From contig NZ_LT897836.1 in NCBI RefSeq assembly GCF_900161835.1, positions 1,488,001-1,552,000 of the forward strand: a stretch of DNA of 64,000 nucleotides, read 5' to 3'. Position numbers and translations under genes: made by a program. The stretch comes from Sodalis endosymbiont of Henestaris halophilus (GTDB taxonomy: Bacteria > Pseudomonadota > Gammaproteobacteria > Enterobacterales > Enterobacteriaceae). Shown piece after piece: positions 1-12,260 of the stretch (the first letter of the stretch is position 1; the number at the start of each line of letters is the position of its first letter). Under the pieces are notes generated by a model. The model was not told the DNA's origin. It ran no database searches and saw only the letters and a program-made list of their open reading frames with translations.

Positions 1-1577
1 ACAAAAACACACATTAGCCATTCCAACACTAAGCCGTAAACTTGCTATTACTCTATTAAAATAATAGTCAGCACTTACAACAATAATTGAATTACTCAGT
101 CGCAGGTTAAAACATGCGATTAACAATATCCTGTTTAGACTTTAGGAGAAGAAATCATATTCCTGCTCCTAGCACAACTGAGCTAACCCTCTTGGGTCAG
201 CAAACCTACACGTATAATGCAAAAGATACTCACTAATATTTTAACATGAGCTTCTTATACCGCAAAATGCAGCAACAACGTGCAGTTGAGAATATCGCCA
301 ATAGAAAAAACTCGAGTAGGAAAGTAAAGCGCATTACATGCCGCAAAATATCAAGATGATAGCAAAATGGAAAAGAATATGTGTAAAAAAAAGCACATGA
401 CTTCCACAAAGAATTTGCAAGCCTCATGGGCTAAATTATGTAACAATTCCTCTTGATGCCACCAGCTGTGCTGTTTGGCCATAACCAATTTTAAAAGCAG
501 GCTCGCAGATTTCCATCATTAATAGTAAGAATAAAGATGGTAAGAGATAACAATCAAGATTCGCGGCAATGGTATTTTTAAACAAGATAGCTGCGGGAGT
601 ATTCAGCATCGTTATACATATAATCAGCAGTGAAAATAAACTGCGTAAATATCGGCGTGAAGTTTAATTGCATAAACATAAAGTTAATATATGAGTGCCG
701 GCGACTTGCTGGCTGCAAGTCTCTTAATCAATTTTATCTATCGGTAGTAGCATTCTCTGAAGAGAGGTACTGAAACGTACTGAATTTGTCTCTCTTTTAG
801 AACATGAGATACTATGCGCCTAATAAAGTTAAGTACTATATCTGCTTGCGATTGCAATAATAAATCATAAGCTTTTCTCTAGCATTTAAGAGAAAGAATA
901 GTTTCACATATAATTTAACCCACAAATTAACGAAGCGTCATCAGATAAGTTTTTATAATTACAAATACTCATACGCATATATTCTTAAAATAATTAATAA
1001 TGCAGGAGCACCCACTAATTTATGTAAATTATAGGTGAAGTTTTCAGTTTTTGTCTAGTCATAGATAAACGCAATATAACCATAGTCATAAGATGAAAAC
1101 TGCATCATACCAGTTGCCGTATAACATAAACTATTTAGCATTTACCCTCATACCAGAGACATATAAGTAGGTATCGGCAATCATCTACAATAGGTTGTTG
1201 TTAAAATTAAACACAATGTTTGCTTAGTTATTTTATCGTTAAAATATAAACGGTGTAATCGAGTCACTTTTCCTTCCAGCGCAACAAAATTTATTTCGCA
1301 ACCGCATTCTATTGTAAAATCTTTTATAGATTATCCTAGGTTTAATTCAAAATAAGACGAATTATAGCTGTGCCCTTTTTAGGATGATTTTTGCTAACAT
1401 CAGCAATTAATCAAAAAAAATAGAAAGATTCTTCTTGAAGAAACTTCTATTTTAATAGAGTTGAGAAAATATTCGATGAAATTAACCGAATTTTTTTCAG
1501 TTAAAAAAGAAATTGACTGGTATCTAAAGTAGATACTTTATTAAAAGTAATTTTATATGTCATAATGTGTGGTGAAC

Positions 1578-1603
1578 AAAAAATCCCTTTACCGCAAAGG
1601 GAT
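1578..1603 (-). terminator. Orphan rho-independent terminator (minus strand)
   Basis: An 8-bp perfect stem (ATCCCTTT / AAAGGGAT) with a 5-base loop is followed on the minus strand by six T residues. That is a textbook intrinsic terminator, but no gene remains upstream of it. It would have ended a minus-strand operon; in E. coli order this is roughly where the moa operon would end. The link to moa is inference from position only. Confidence 0.5.
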
Positions 1604-2318
1604 ACTAAAATAGTACCCAGGTTGATATTCATCAAGGAATATTCAGGATCTAAATAGCACAAATCAAAACAATTTCAAATACAAACTACTTAAGGGCGTT
1701 GATATGTATCCTGCGCATGCTGTCAATAAACTAAAGATTAATTTCATTGTGTATAATTAATACAATACATGCTTATTCAGCATAACAACATCACTGTTCC
1801 TCTATCAGTTATATTGCAGCTGGCATTAGCGCTTGGTAGAGCCTTAAATCGCCGATGCAGCAACAAAATGCTTATTACATAAGCAAATATCCTCATGGTT
1901 ATTGCCAAGGTACCATTATTTCACCATGTTTATACCTTACTTAATTAATTACATAATTAATATGTTAATCAGAGTAGAAAAGCAAAGTCGTATCCGGAAA
2001 TTATTGCAATACAAGGTTGTAAAACATACGAGTCAGCTCTAGCTACTTAGTCGCCAAAAAGTGCATGAAAATAATAGTGCCAACTTGGCAAAATCCATAA
2101 TCTGACAATCAGAAACTTTGGCTTAGTGCGAGGCCATATGGGCAACATCAGCGGCATCTGGTTTATATAGTGGCCGAACGGTGATGTATCTCTATAAAGT
2201 AGTTACATAATCTATGTAAATAACGATTAAAAAATAGTAACATTTTGCTAACTGACATATTTCCGCAGCGACGATGCCTGCTCTCCTCTAACTTTGGCAA
2301 GACATCAGTATCTTTTAA

Positions 2319-2357
2319 AGAGCTCTGCACGACAATGTAATGGGCGTGCAGAGCTCT
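2319..2357. repeat. Perfect 13-bp inverted repeat
   Basis: AGAGCTCTGCACG is repeated in inverted orientation after a 13-base loop, giving a GC-rich hairpin in otherwise AT-rich sequence. The T-run beside it on the minus strand is only three bases, so terminator function is doubtful. It may be a relic terminator or an operator; no neighbouring gene survives to decide. Confidence 0.5.
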
Positions 2358-5021
2358 AAATGAAACCTAAATATTAATTTTATAAATCCATACCCGATAG
2401 TAGCGCAATAATCGTCGAAAAAGCTGATGTTAAGCTAGATCAGGTAGTTAATAAATTCACCTTATAAGTATAAGAGACCAGAAAATAACAGATCGATGCT
2501 CATAATCTCACTAAATTGTACAATGCGATGGAAAATACATTGACGGCACGATTAGACAAAATTGAGGAAAACTGATCATTGCATCCGGCAAGCAAAATAT
2601 TTAAAGTATGAGGCTGGTGAACGCAAATAAAGAATTATCGATTATACATAACAGGGACTAGCCGACATCGTAAATGATAATTTCTTAATCATAGTAGAAA
2701 CTAAACTACTAAACAAAAATATAAACACAATAAATGATCGGTCATTAACGCTTGATAGTAGTTGAGCAAATGCACCTCCAATTTTTCATTGGTTCTCATT
2801 TATGCTCATTAAAGAACCGAAGATCTACCGAAAAGATATGGTTTTCTGAGAATGGCAGTATAGTACTCGGTAAATAGTATTGATTAGTTGTCAGTAATAT
2901 CATTGTGTTCATCAGGGATAACAGCTCTCCTGATAAACACTGCAAACTAAGATGGGAAAGCAATATGCTTCTCTAACTCTCACTATTTTTAACTAACTGC
3001 TAAGTTGATTAATACGATCCTGTTTGAATAGTTCGCTAGCGCTATGCTGTTTCAAACCCGAATTGATATAATCGAAGTTTAGCTAAAAGTATTTACTACA
3101 ACCCGGCTTTTAGTTTTACTTACTTAGCCTATTTATTATCTTTGATGTATATACTATATATATCATTATATATAGCATGGTGTAACATGTTTGCATATCT
3201 TTCATAATTTTTAGCAAGATAGCCGACCAGAAAATATACAGCACAAACGATACAAATCGATAAACTCCTAAACAATATAAATTTTAATATCGTTGAAGAT
3301 TATTTTCTGGGAAGTAATCATTAAAGATATTTTTGCATACAGAGATCTCGCGGCTTGCGTTAGCTCGCTCTATTATCAATGAGTAGTGAGTAAATAAAAT
3401 GATAATGCAAGAGGTTTATGGCAAAAAATAGATCTTATGAACCAGAAAAATCTGCCCTCTTTCAAAAATAGTCGATAAAGTGCATTTATTCTGCTATGCC
3501 GCCATATACACCTAATCTTCACAAGCACAATCAGCAACAGCTGATTGTTAAAATTATTAACGCAAAATTTTTGGCAAAGATGAATGGTCTATAATTTATG
3601 GACGTCATTTTTAATAAACAATTATAGAATAACATTCTCACCCAAAATTTACTTAACGACTAAATTTCTTACGCTTAAAAATGTTAGCTGCACGGTTAAA
3701 TTAATAGATTTTTAAAAATACGAAAGAGCTGTTGCTCTGCAACCTTCCACTCCCAAAGCTAGTTGTTAAATAAATGCTAACCGAAAGGTGGTACCGCTTA
3801 CTTAATGAAGAAACTACTTGAACATAATCGCGCGTCAGTATTAACATGTACGGTATCAAGAATCATTCTTATTGCAAGAATATTGCGTAATATTTAGCAA
3901 TAACTCTTAATTTAATTTAGGGATTGAGTGTAAATAGCAGCCTACCGACGATATCACAGGACTGATCCAGATGGGTACATATGCGCGGTCCAGCCCCAGT
4001 TTGTAAAGTTACGGAACTGGTCGAATAACTGCGTTTACTATGAGTTAGACGACATTTATTTGTTACCAGACAGATATACACAGTAGCTAGAATCAGCATT
4101 ATTCAAAACTGACATCGAAGAGGTTTATGTCTAGCTCCTTTTAGTTTTAACCTGCTTTTTGAGCTTCAAGTTTAGTTTTGACTAGAGCTTATTCATAGAA
4201 CCACGATCACTTGCGTACCAGTGCAGAAGAGCGGAGGTAAAGCAACAGTTCTTTAAAGCAAAGTATTAGCACAAAAAATGAAAATCTTGTAAATTATTAC
4301 TTCACTAAAACATATTGCAAACCTAAATTTATTTAGGCCAATGAGTTGGTGGCGAAGTTTAGCTCGACTAAATAGCTAAACAATTAGGGCGCTGCTATAA
4401 GATCATTCATGATTATAACTTATTAGGAGCTAGTGTGCTCTAAATAATCTACAGTCTAATATATTTCACCTTCAGTGGAATCACTGTTTAGAAATAGACA
4501 TTTTCGTTAGATTTTTAGGATACCTAAATACATGACCTCTTAGTATTAGTTTATTACTATTAAACGCGTTCTGTTAATTCTGCAAAATAAGAGAATGTTG
4601 TATTATTTAGCATTATTAGGCAAGTTTGATATCTATTTTGATAACCATGTTAAAATAATCTTATGTGACTTTTTTATGATAAGTACATAGATGCAAGTGT
4701 TGATGTATGCGACTACATAGCTAGTTCTGCGATCAAATCTTATTTGATTGATTATCCTAGTATTATAATTCTTGGTAGTAATGTCCGGCAAAGTATGTGC
4801 TTTCATGGTTTTCATTTGGGGCTGTTTTAACGGCATTGGCGCGCTAACAGATGTCCGACTTAATAGACTGAACATGCCGAACGTTAACGCGCTGTGGTGG
4901 GAATATAGAAATCATACTTTAACTAAAGTAGTCATATGATCACAGTTAGGCATCTCCTATTTGAGATAAATAACATGCATCACTATTACTGCCTGGTAGG
5001 CTTTGATAGTTTAGGTAAAAT

Positions 5022-5053
5022 AAAACTGCTCGATGAGTCTAGCGAGCAGTTTT
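5022..5053 (-). terminator. Terminator-like hairpin downstream of uvrB remnant
   Basis: An 11-bp perfect stem (AAAACTGCTCG / CGAGCAGTTTT) with a 10-base loop. On the minus strand it is followed by TTTTATTTT, and on the plus strand it ends in TTTT, so it could act in both directions. It lies about 100 bases past the last recognisable uvrB codon, although roughly 290 C-terminal uvrB codons are missing. It may therefore be the old uvrB terminator brought close by an internal deletion (inference). Confidence 0.5.
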
Positions 5054-5144
5054 ACCATGTAACTAATAAATTCATCATGATTACCCTGCTCAATTATTTA
5101 TTGCGCAACTGCTTTTATTTAGCTGCATAAATTCTATTATATGA

Positions 5145-6122
5145 GCGGATTTCAGAAAGAGTCGGCGGCGTCTCGTCCGGCCTACGGACTGACAGGTAAC
5201 TAGAATAGTTTTCGATAACCGACAATATCCTAGCTTGTTTATCATTTCTAGATCAAAGGCTGTACGTTGATATAGTCGTTCTCTAGAAGCTTGCCATTGG
5301 CTAGCAACATCTAGCGTCTTTCAGATAGCTTGCTTTTAATTTCTTCCATTGCTTGCAACAAACTCGCCCATGAAACTAAATAATGTATTTTCGGGTAGAT
5401 AGTATAATTAAATGTTGTCTGAACAATCCATCCTGTTAGTAAATCGAACAACAATAGATGCTCTAATTCATCGTTAAGCAGTTCAATACGCAACGCAATT
5501 CCGTCGGTCTCAGCAGAGAAAATATTGATGACTTCACCTCGTACCAGGAAACGACCGCGCTGACAAACTTGATCGTTGCGGGTATAATGCAGTTTCAAGA
5601 GCTGATTCATTATACTACTATGAGGGATTATTATACCGCGCATTAGATGAAGAATGGTTTTCAAACAATTACTTGGAACTTATAAGCCACAAATATAGAA
5701 AACTAACGCTACTACGATGACATCACGCCTCCCTAGCAGACTTTCGTAGCGGATAATCTCATTTGCTCAATATACTCTCGTTAACTAACACGTTTTTCTC
5801 GATAAAAGTATCAGAGTTAGGCAAATAAGCTTCCAGATGATAATAGCTGTAATAGGAAACGAAATATTCTACCGCTTTTTCGGGGGCAAAGCATTTATTT
5901 TGTTATACAACTGTGCCGCCAGCGTTTTATTTGGTGCCAATACAATGGTAGCCGATTGATAATCAGCTATAACTTTTGCTATGGCAAAAGTTATAGCTGA
6001 GTCGGTCACGCCTAATGGGCGCTGACGAGCTAAATTATTTTTAACTATTTTCTAAACGACGAATAGCATTCGATTGATCTTCGGACGGTTTAAACAATGA
6101 AACCAGTTTAAATTTTACTCGT
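5145..6122 (-). pseudogene. uvrB pseudogene (excinuclease ABC subunit B)
   Basis: UvrB is the DNA-loading helicase-like subunit of nucleotide excision repair. Minus-strand translation in three frames gives clear UvrB segments in order: the N-terminus ending FKPSEDQSNAIRRLE, the block [24 protein letters not shown], a 117-codon open stretch (5311-5664) containing YTRNDQ, RGEVINIF and AMEEIK, then QRTAFDLEMINKLGYC. The start codon has become ACG (6122-6120), stops and frameshifts separate the blocks, and the Walker A motif GVTGSGKT reads GVTDSAIT. The C-terminal helicase half is absent. Position and orientation match uvrB in E. coli relative to pgl. The gene is certainly dead, so nucleotide excision repair is lost unless another copy exists. 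Confidence 0.93.
5963..6000. repeat. 17-bp perfect inverted repeat over uvrB Walker A
   Basis: TCAGCTATAACTTTTGC and its exact reverse complement are separated by TATG. The element lies exactly over the codons for the UvrB Walker A region; the right arm still reads as the conserved AKVIAD codons, and the left arm encodes the altered SAITFA. This looks like one arm rewritten to match the other (quasipalindrome correction); see findings. Confidence 0.85.
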
Positions 6123-9100
6123 TAGTTACGATTACCACTGTTAGGAACAGTGGGCATAGAATAATCTATGAGCATAAAATAAAATATTATTTTTTAATGA
6201 ATAACACCTAGATACAACACCAGTAATTATCTACAATCTATATTGTATATTTTATTTTCAATAAAGGGAAAGTATTAACTTTCCGAGTAAATGCTTAAAC
6301 AAAATTATAAATACATCCCTTAGAGAGAAGTGCAACTACTGTTCATCATGCTGCACTTGTTATAAATACATAAACAAAAAAAGCAAAAAAAAGTAACGCA
6401 TAACTAGCTATCGCATCTACACGTTTTCCTAAAATTAATTAATTTAAAGGTTATCGATGGGAATAACAAATAACGTGTACTATTTAAATTATATCTTTTA
6501 TATAAAACGACATAACTTAAAAAATGAACGAGGTTAACTATTATCAGTTTTGATATAATCAAATATTATATTGACAAAGTCAATATAAGTGGCAAAATGT
6601 CTCCGCTATAGTTAAGTAAACAACGCTGGCGCACATTACAAATACTTTAAAGCACATTTAAATCACAAAATATGCGCTCAAAAAAGACAAAACAAATTAC
6701 TTTTCTATATTAGAAAAACCGTTCTTATAAAGAATTTATATGTTTTAGACGTCCTATAACCTATTCGGCACAACTATCAATCACGCTAGCGGTTGGATCT
6801 GATTGCTTAATAGTTGCTAAAACCTATAGTCGGCATAACCGCGAAGTTGCTTGCAGCGATATACAGATATCTTAAGATGGCTTTTTACAAAGTAAGTTAT
6901 CCATTATAACATGATACCACTACCATGAACACGGTAAATTAACTCCACAGCCGATCAAGAAAATTCTATGTAATAGATTCATTTAAAGTTGTCGTACGGT
7001 AAATATAGTTAACTTTTAAGGCGACACGGAATTATCACAATTACCTTAATCAATTGCCTACCAGGACGTATGTGGGTAGACAACGTCATTTGGCAACCAG
7101 AATAGGGGACAAAACTTGTTTATGTATCACGCCGCAATGCGTGCATTGCTCAGCATCGGTTATGTTACAATCTCAATGGTGACACATTGTCCTTAATTAA
7201 GTATAAAATAATAATATATAAGGCGTCATTGCTAGACGGCTATAATGAATCTACCAAGAATAAATTGTAAGAAATGATCTGAACGCTATGTTCACTACAT
7301 TACATTGCTACATAATAGCACCCATGATGAAAATTAAAGCTGTTAATTCTCGACTATAACAATAGCGACTTATTATTGATAATATATCAAGAACTATACT
7401 ATATTCTTTGAATCATGCAGCACGAAATTTAGTTTTGATTTTATCATTGCTTTGTCTGATTTATGGCGAACGCAATATAAACCCATGGCGGCTCACTGGA
7501 CAAAAAGGATAGAACGTTGTTTTAACACTCTATCTAGAATTTTTGACCTTAATACACAATTAGATCCTTATCTGATGTTGAATCTATCTACTGTAACAAA
7601 ATGTCTTATTAGAGATAACATGCTGATGACAAAGACATAAATGGCATCGCCATACTTTTGCGTCAGAAAATCTAGTTTAAACAGTAAGGAGACAAAACCA
7701 GACTAAAATACTCTGTCGACAACACATGTTCTACGGTGTTAAATCCAATAATTTAATTTATTATTTCTCACAAAAGTAAGTCGACAGCCTTTTTGCAGCA
7801 TCATGAAAAGGGATTAGGTTTATGTTCTTCATACTAAGCCCCGCATGAGGCATTACAAGCGCTATGAGAAATGAATGATTAAGATAAATTCACATGCATA
7901 ATACTCAGTATCAGAATTGCCGATATTCCATTGGATACAAACAACAGGCATTAACTAGCATTGTTTTTCCCTAGAGGAAAAACCAGCTTTAGTTTGTTCT
8001 TATATTACTAGTTAATCTACGGCGATTTACCATGCTGATGCGTGTAACTAGTCACATGATCGTTAAACATAAATTCAAGGAACCAGTAATTCGCGTAATT
8101 CATTAAACGTCATTATTTCTCTCGTCTTAATCGAGAGATAAAAAATTGCTATGATCTTGAGAATTAATAATTTTGGGGAATATTATTAGCTATATAGCTA
8201 ACAACTACTAGTCTAAAGGAGTGAAAGCTGGACGCGCAGATAACCTGGCACAAAACTTTTACTCACCTAATGCTCCTAGTAATAGGGGCGTTAGCAGACC
8301 CATCAAGATAAATACGCGGCGGGTAAAAAGTTTTAATGCGTTATTTTATTCTCTCGTGGCCATTGCTACTGGCGGTACGTAGCGAATAAATCCCATCATT
8401 TTATTACGTTTACTATAAGCAAACGTTAGATGATGTCAAACCGATTGTAACCGTCTGCTATATGCATAGCATGCATATTGGAGCCATGAAAAAACTAACG
8501 TGGCACACTGCTAGCAGCCAAAGTAAGCGTGTAAACAGTTTTACCAATAACGAATAACAAGGGGTTGAATTGACCAAGATAATGTCGTTTTTAAGTATAT
8601 AATAAATTCTACTGCAAAAGGGAGGATAACCTGAACATACCAAAAGTTGGTAGCCATACTAAGCTATAAATAGTAATATAAATTCACTAGTAAAAACTTC
8701 ACATTAACGATAATATCACACATAATTTATTAAAAATTTAATCAATAAGATCTAATGAGTAAGTAATCAAATACTTACCTTATATGAGTAAAGTAAACTG
8801 CATTCTAAACCGACGTTACCAACGTATCACATCTTTAATGATATAAAATAAGTATCATAATCATATATATTATATACAGAAGTAATAATATTTTTAAGCA
8901 TCTAGCTTGAGATAATATATTTATGAGTATCGTAAAAGTTTTACGAAGACCACTTTTGATTATGGTACATGGCATGGCCAGCTCTAACGGCTAATCAATA
9001 TTCTAGCGGTATACACACGGCATGCTACTCCCAAGATGCGGGCTTCAATTAGAGGCCATTGGCTAATAAATACAGGTCAGGCTAAAAATATCATGAATAT

Positions 9101-9384
9101 GTCAGCAGCACTGACTATGACAAAGCCATCAACTCAAGAACAGCTCATCGCTATCATTTTACAGGACATATGCTAACTAAGTTAGTTATCTAAAAATATT
9201 AATGAAACACCAGCAGGGCAATGATTGACTGTAACATGTATTTTCACCTGATGTATAACACAGGTTGTTTTCAATAAACTACCGTACACCGATGACTAGG
9301 AGCGTTGCTAACACGGAGACTTATTTTACGCATACGAGTGAAAAAAATAAAAACTGAGAGATCACTATAGATGTACGTGGAGAC
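6123..9384. other. Gene-free stretch where the bio operon should be
   Basis: E. coli has bioDCFBA between uvrB and pgl. No intact frame is present. A weak bioF-like trace is listed separately at 7030-7175. Hairpins without T-runs occur at 7963-7983 (8-bp stem) and 8118-8138 (7-bp stem). The 62-codon plus-strand frame at 7452-7640 matches nothing I recognise and is probably chance. Confidence 0.55.
7030..7175 (-). pseudogene. Possible bioF remnant (8-amino-7-oxononanoate synthase)
   Basis: Minus-strand translation gives GCQMTLSTHIRP followed by GRQLIKVIVI, which resembles the BioF C-terminal GCWVTAIRP...GTARLRLTLT with a short deletion. It sits where bioF is expected between uvrB and pgl, on the expected strand. 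The similarity is short and could be chance. If real, biotin synthesis from this operon is gone. Confidence 0.35.
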
Positions 9385-10380
9385 TTACATCACCAAGATA
9401 GACACCCACATTGGTCCTCGCCCCACCGCATAACGTTCTATTAATGATAGAACGCCCGATTGCGCATCGATGGCGTATACAGCAATATGATCTGATTTCT
9501 GCCCCGCCGCTACCAAGAACCGTCCCTGAGGATCGATATTAAAACCACGAATCTGGGTTTCTGTTGCCTGATAACCCAACAAACTCAATACAGAGCCATC
9601 TTCCGACACCGAAAACCGACTAATGATACTGGCTTTACGATCACAGCAGTAAAGCCAGCGGTCATCGATGGTAATGTGAATATCCGCCGCCCAGCGAATA
9701 TTGCTGAAAGTAGCTGGCATGATGTCTAATGTTTGTATAATACGCGGACCAAAACCCGCAGAGTGAATATCAATTACATCGACTGTACCGCTAAGTTCAT
9801 TAATAACATAAGCATAATTTCCACCGTGATGGAAAGCCATATGGCGAGGCCCTGAGCCTGCCACACATTCTAGTGCCGCGGGACTGAAGGGCATTAAACA
9901 TCCGGATTGGCCAATCTTATAAAGTCGAATGCGATCTTCTTGCAAGCAAGGCACCCAAAGCACCTGATTAGTCGTATCGACGTTAGCAGAATGGCAATTG
10001 GTCAAACCTTTAAGGGTTTGCTGCGGTGCTCCGACAACACCTCGCTCATCTATGGGGCTAACGCTCAGGTAGCTGCTACTATAAGAAACACTGTATAGGG
10101 TTGTACCCTGCAAATCGGTGGTAATTTGAGTCGGACTACCCAACAACGGAGCTATGCTGTCTTCCGTCAGCAACCCTTCTTCATCAATGCAGTAACTAAT
10201 CACGCTAAAAACCGGTCGGATACCGATATAAAGGTGTGTTTTCTTTGGATGGATTGCCATCGGTTGCCCTTTCCCTAACGTATTGACTACTTGCAATAAT
10301 GTTAGCATTCCCTGACCATCCATTTGCCAAACGTGTATTTGCTGACTGTCCGGACTGGCTACGTAGACAATTTGTTTCAC
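9385..10380 (-). CDS. pgl: 6-phosphogluconolactonase
   Basis: Hydrolyses 6-phosphogluconolactone to 6-phosphogluconate in the oxidative pentose phosphate pathway, in the cytosol. The protein is 331 aa, the same length as E. coli Pgl (YbhE type), a seven-bladed beta-propeller. Alignment with E. coli is ungapped over most of its length, with conserved blocks GPRHMAFH, WAADIHIT, SVSEDGSVLS and the C-terminal VGRGPMWV. Translation starts at GTG, preceded by AGGA six bases upstream. It stands alone, about 3 kb from any recognised neighbour on the left and 6 kb from the next intact gene on the right, and must have its own promoter, which I could not locate with confidence. Intact and certainly under selection, since everything around it has decayed. 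Confidence 0.97.
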   Translation of the reverse strand: MKQIVYVASPDSQQIHVWQMDGQGMLTLLQVVNTLGKGQPMAIHPKKTHLYIGIRPVFSVISYCIDEEGLLTEDSIAPLLGSPTQITTDLQGTTLYSVSYSSSYLSVSPIDERGVVGAPQQTLKGLTNCHSANVDTTNQVLWVPCLQEDRIRLYKIGQSGCLMPFSPAALECVAGSGPRHMAFHHGGNYAYVINELSGTVDVIDIHSAGFGPRIIQTLDIMPATFSNIRWAADIHITIDDRWLYCCDRKASIISRFSVSEDGSVLSLLGYQATETQIRGFNIDPQGRFLVAAGQKSDHIAVYAIDAQSGVLSLIERYAVGRGPMWVSILVM

Positions 10381-12034
10381 TTATTATCCTTATTGTGCAT
10401 CTGTGATATATAGCCTTTATTACATTAATCATCTTGACTGTATCCATTTGATTAATGTCACCGTTATTACAAATTGGCAGCCGTAATCACCCCGGTTTTC
10501 ACTACTGTACCAGGGTACAATATCACAATATGATTAAAATACTTACCTGATAAAAATTTTATTAATTATCGACTGTATTGCGCCTGATCGGAGCAACAAT
10601 ACGTTACTTTCCACTAAAACAATACTAACATTGTTTCTTTTCGCACTTACGGAAGGCACTAAACTATAGAACGCTACTATAAAACGCTTAGGATTTAAAC
10701 CATGAAAGGTTAGCAAAGGTTTATCCACATAATATTCCATCCTCATAAGAAAACAGCTGTACTACGATGCTATGCGTCCGGTAATCTATAATTTGAAGTT
10801 ATCGTTAACTCAACCTACCACAATACATTTTATGTAACAAAGTAATCCGTACCATGCTTTGCTAAAAACTTATTGATATAATCTACATCCTCGCAACAAT
10901 TTTTTAAGATCTACCATAATAATTGTGTTTAAAGACACGATTAATATCGTGAGTTGAAAATTTTGTATTTTGCTTTAAAATATTTACTTATTGTCCTTTG
11001 GGGAAATATGTATTTATACCGGTTAAAAGGGGCTGTCTCTGCAGTCAACGATAGCGAAAAAAATACGCTAAATCTAGCAAAAAAATGCAATAATTATGAG
11101 GAGAATTGATGCCTTATCTTTAAGATAAGGCTAGCGGCTGGGGGCAAAGTAGCAGCAGATTAATACATACCTGATGATTCTCGGTTAAGATAATACCAGC
11201 AGTAATGAGATAAAATTGTTTAATAACATATTAATAAATAATATAAGTTAACAACTCTTATTATATTAATTAATAATTCATTATTTACTAATGCGGTTAT
11301 TCAAATATTTTATACCGACTAATCTTATATAAACTATGGCTGTACAAGTAGCTGTTTATGGCACATCACCGGATTTATTGATGCGATATGAGCCGCTCTA
11401 TGGCCTGTATGTTTCTTCACAAGAAGTAGTAAAGCGAACGGGTAAGCTAGTCTTTGTTGATAGCATATGTAAACTAGTATTAATCTTTAAAAATTAAATG
11501 ATATTATGGACTATATCGATTATTTAGGGTAGTGGTAAATTTTACGCTTAATTTTGCACTAATTCTTGTTAAATATTGCAAAGGAAAAATGTTGTAGCGG
11601 TTAAATCATCTGGCATGCTTGCAAAATCTAATAGCTCTCCTTGACAGTTAAACTTGTGCAGCAACAGAACAATATCTTGACAAGTAAACTACTAATTTCC
11701 TTGCATGATGGTATAATTTTGCCAGAATAGATTGATTTGACTTTATGTAAACTGATATTATGTGACATTGTTTGATAAGCACTATTAGACCATCGGCTAA
11801 AATAACCAATGGTAAGTCCATAATTATTAATATAATCACTAGAACCATAAACAATATTATAGTAGTTATACTCTACTAATTGTAGCTAGTAACATGGCTT
11901 TAGCAAAATAATTAATATACTAAACTTTGATATTGTTTATATCAATATTAGTCTGCATTTACACTATTAATTATCGCTTCAGCGATAATTCGTACAGCAT
12001 CATATTATCTTATCCCACTTTGTGATTCTATCCA

Positions 12035-12260
12035 CGTTTATAAAGCCCCATCGTGGCTGTAACAGTTAAAGAGGCAGTGGATGTGATTTAACTATAGCTG
12101 CAAATTCAAGCTACCGCAGAATGACATAATCTTTTGAAAGTCAGCCGCATCTAAACCTTAATTGTGCGAACTGATTAAAATCCAGTACAGCTCATGCTCG
12201 ACAAAGACGCTGCAAAGATTTCAACTAACTTAATAGTCAGATTGTGCACTTCTGGGTTAA
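12035..12260 (-). pseudogene. Possible modA remnant (molybdate-binding protein)
   Basis: Minus-strand translation gives IFAASLSSMSCTGFNQFAQ, resembling the N-terminal VFAAASLTNAMQDIATQF of ModA, and later TASLTVTATMGLYKR, resembling SLLNGGRLAV...GIYAK. Frames shift between the two. Position and strand agree with E. coli order (pgl - modC - modB - modA). Both matches are short, so this is only a suggestion. Confidence 0.35.

Larger units (their letters stand above)
1..5021. other. Gene-free decayed stretch left of uvrB remnant
   Basis: No reading frame here resembles a known protein; the longest open frames are about 60-80 codons and look like chance. By collinearity with E. coli, ybhK and moaABCDE would be expected here, but I could not align any part to them. 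Recognisable structures are an orphan terminator-like hairpin at 1578-1603 and a perfect 13-bp inverted repeat at 2319-2357. Base composition is AT-rich but less extreme than at the right end of the window. Confidence 0.6.
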
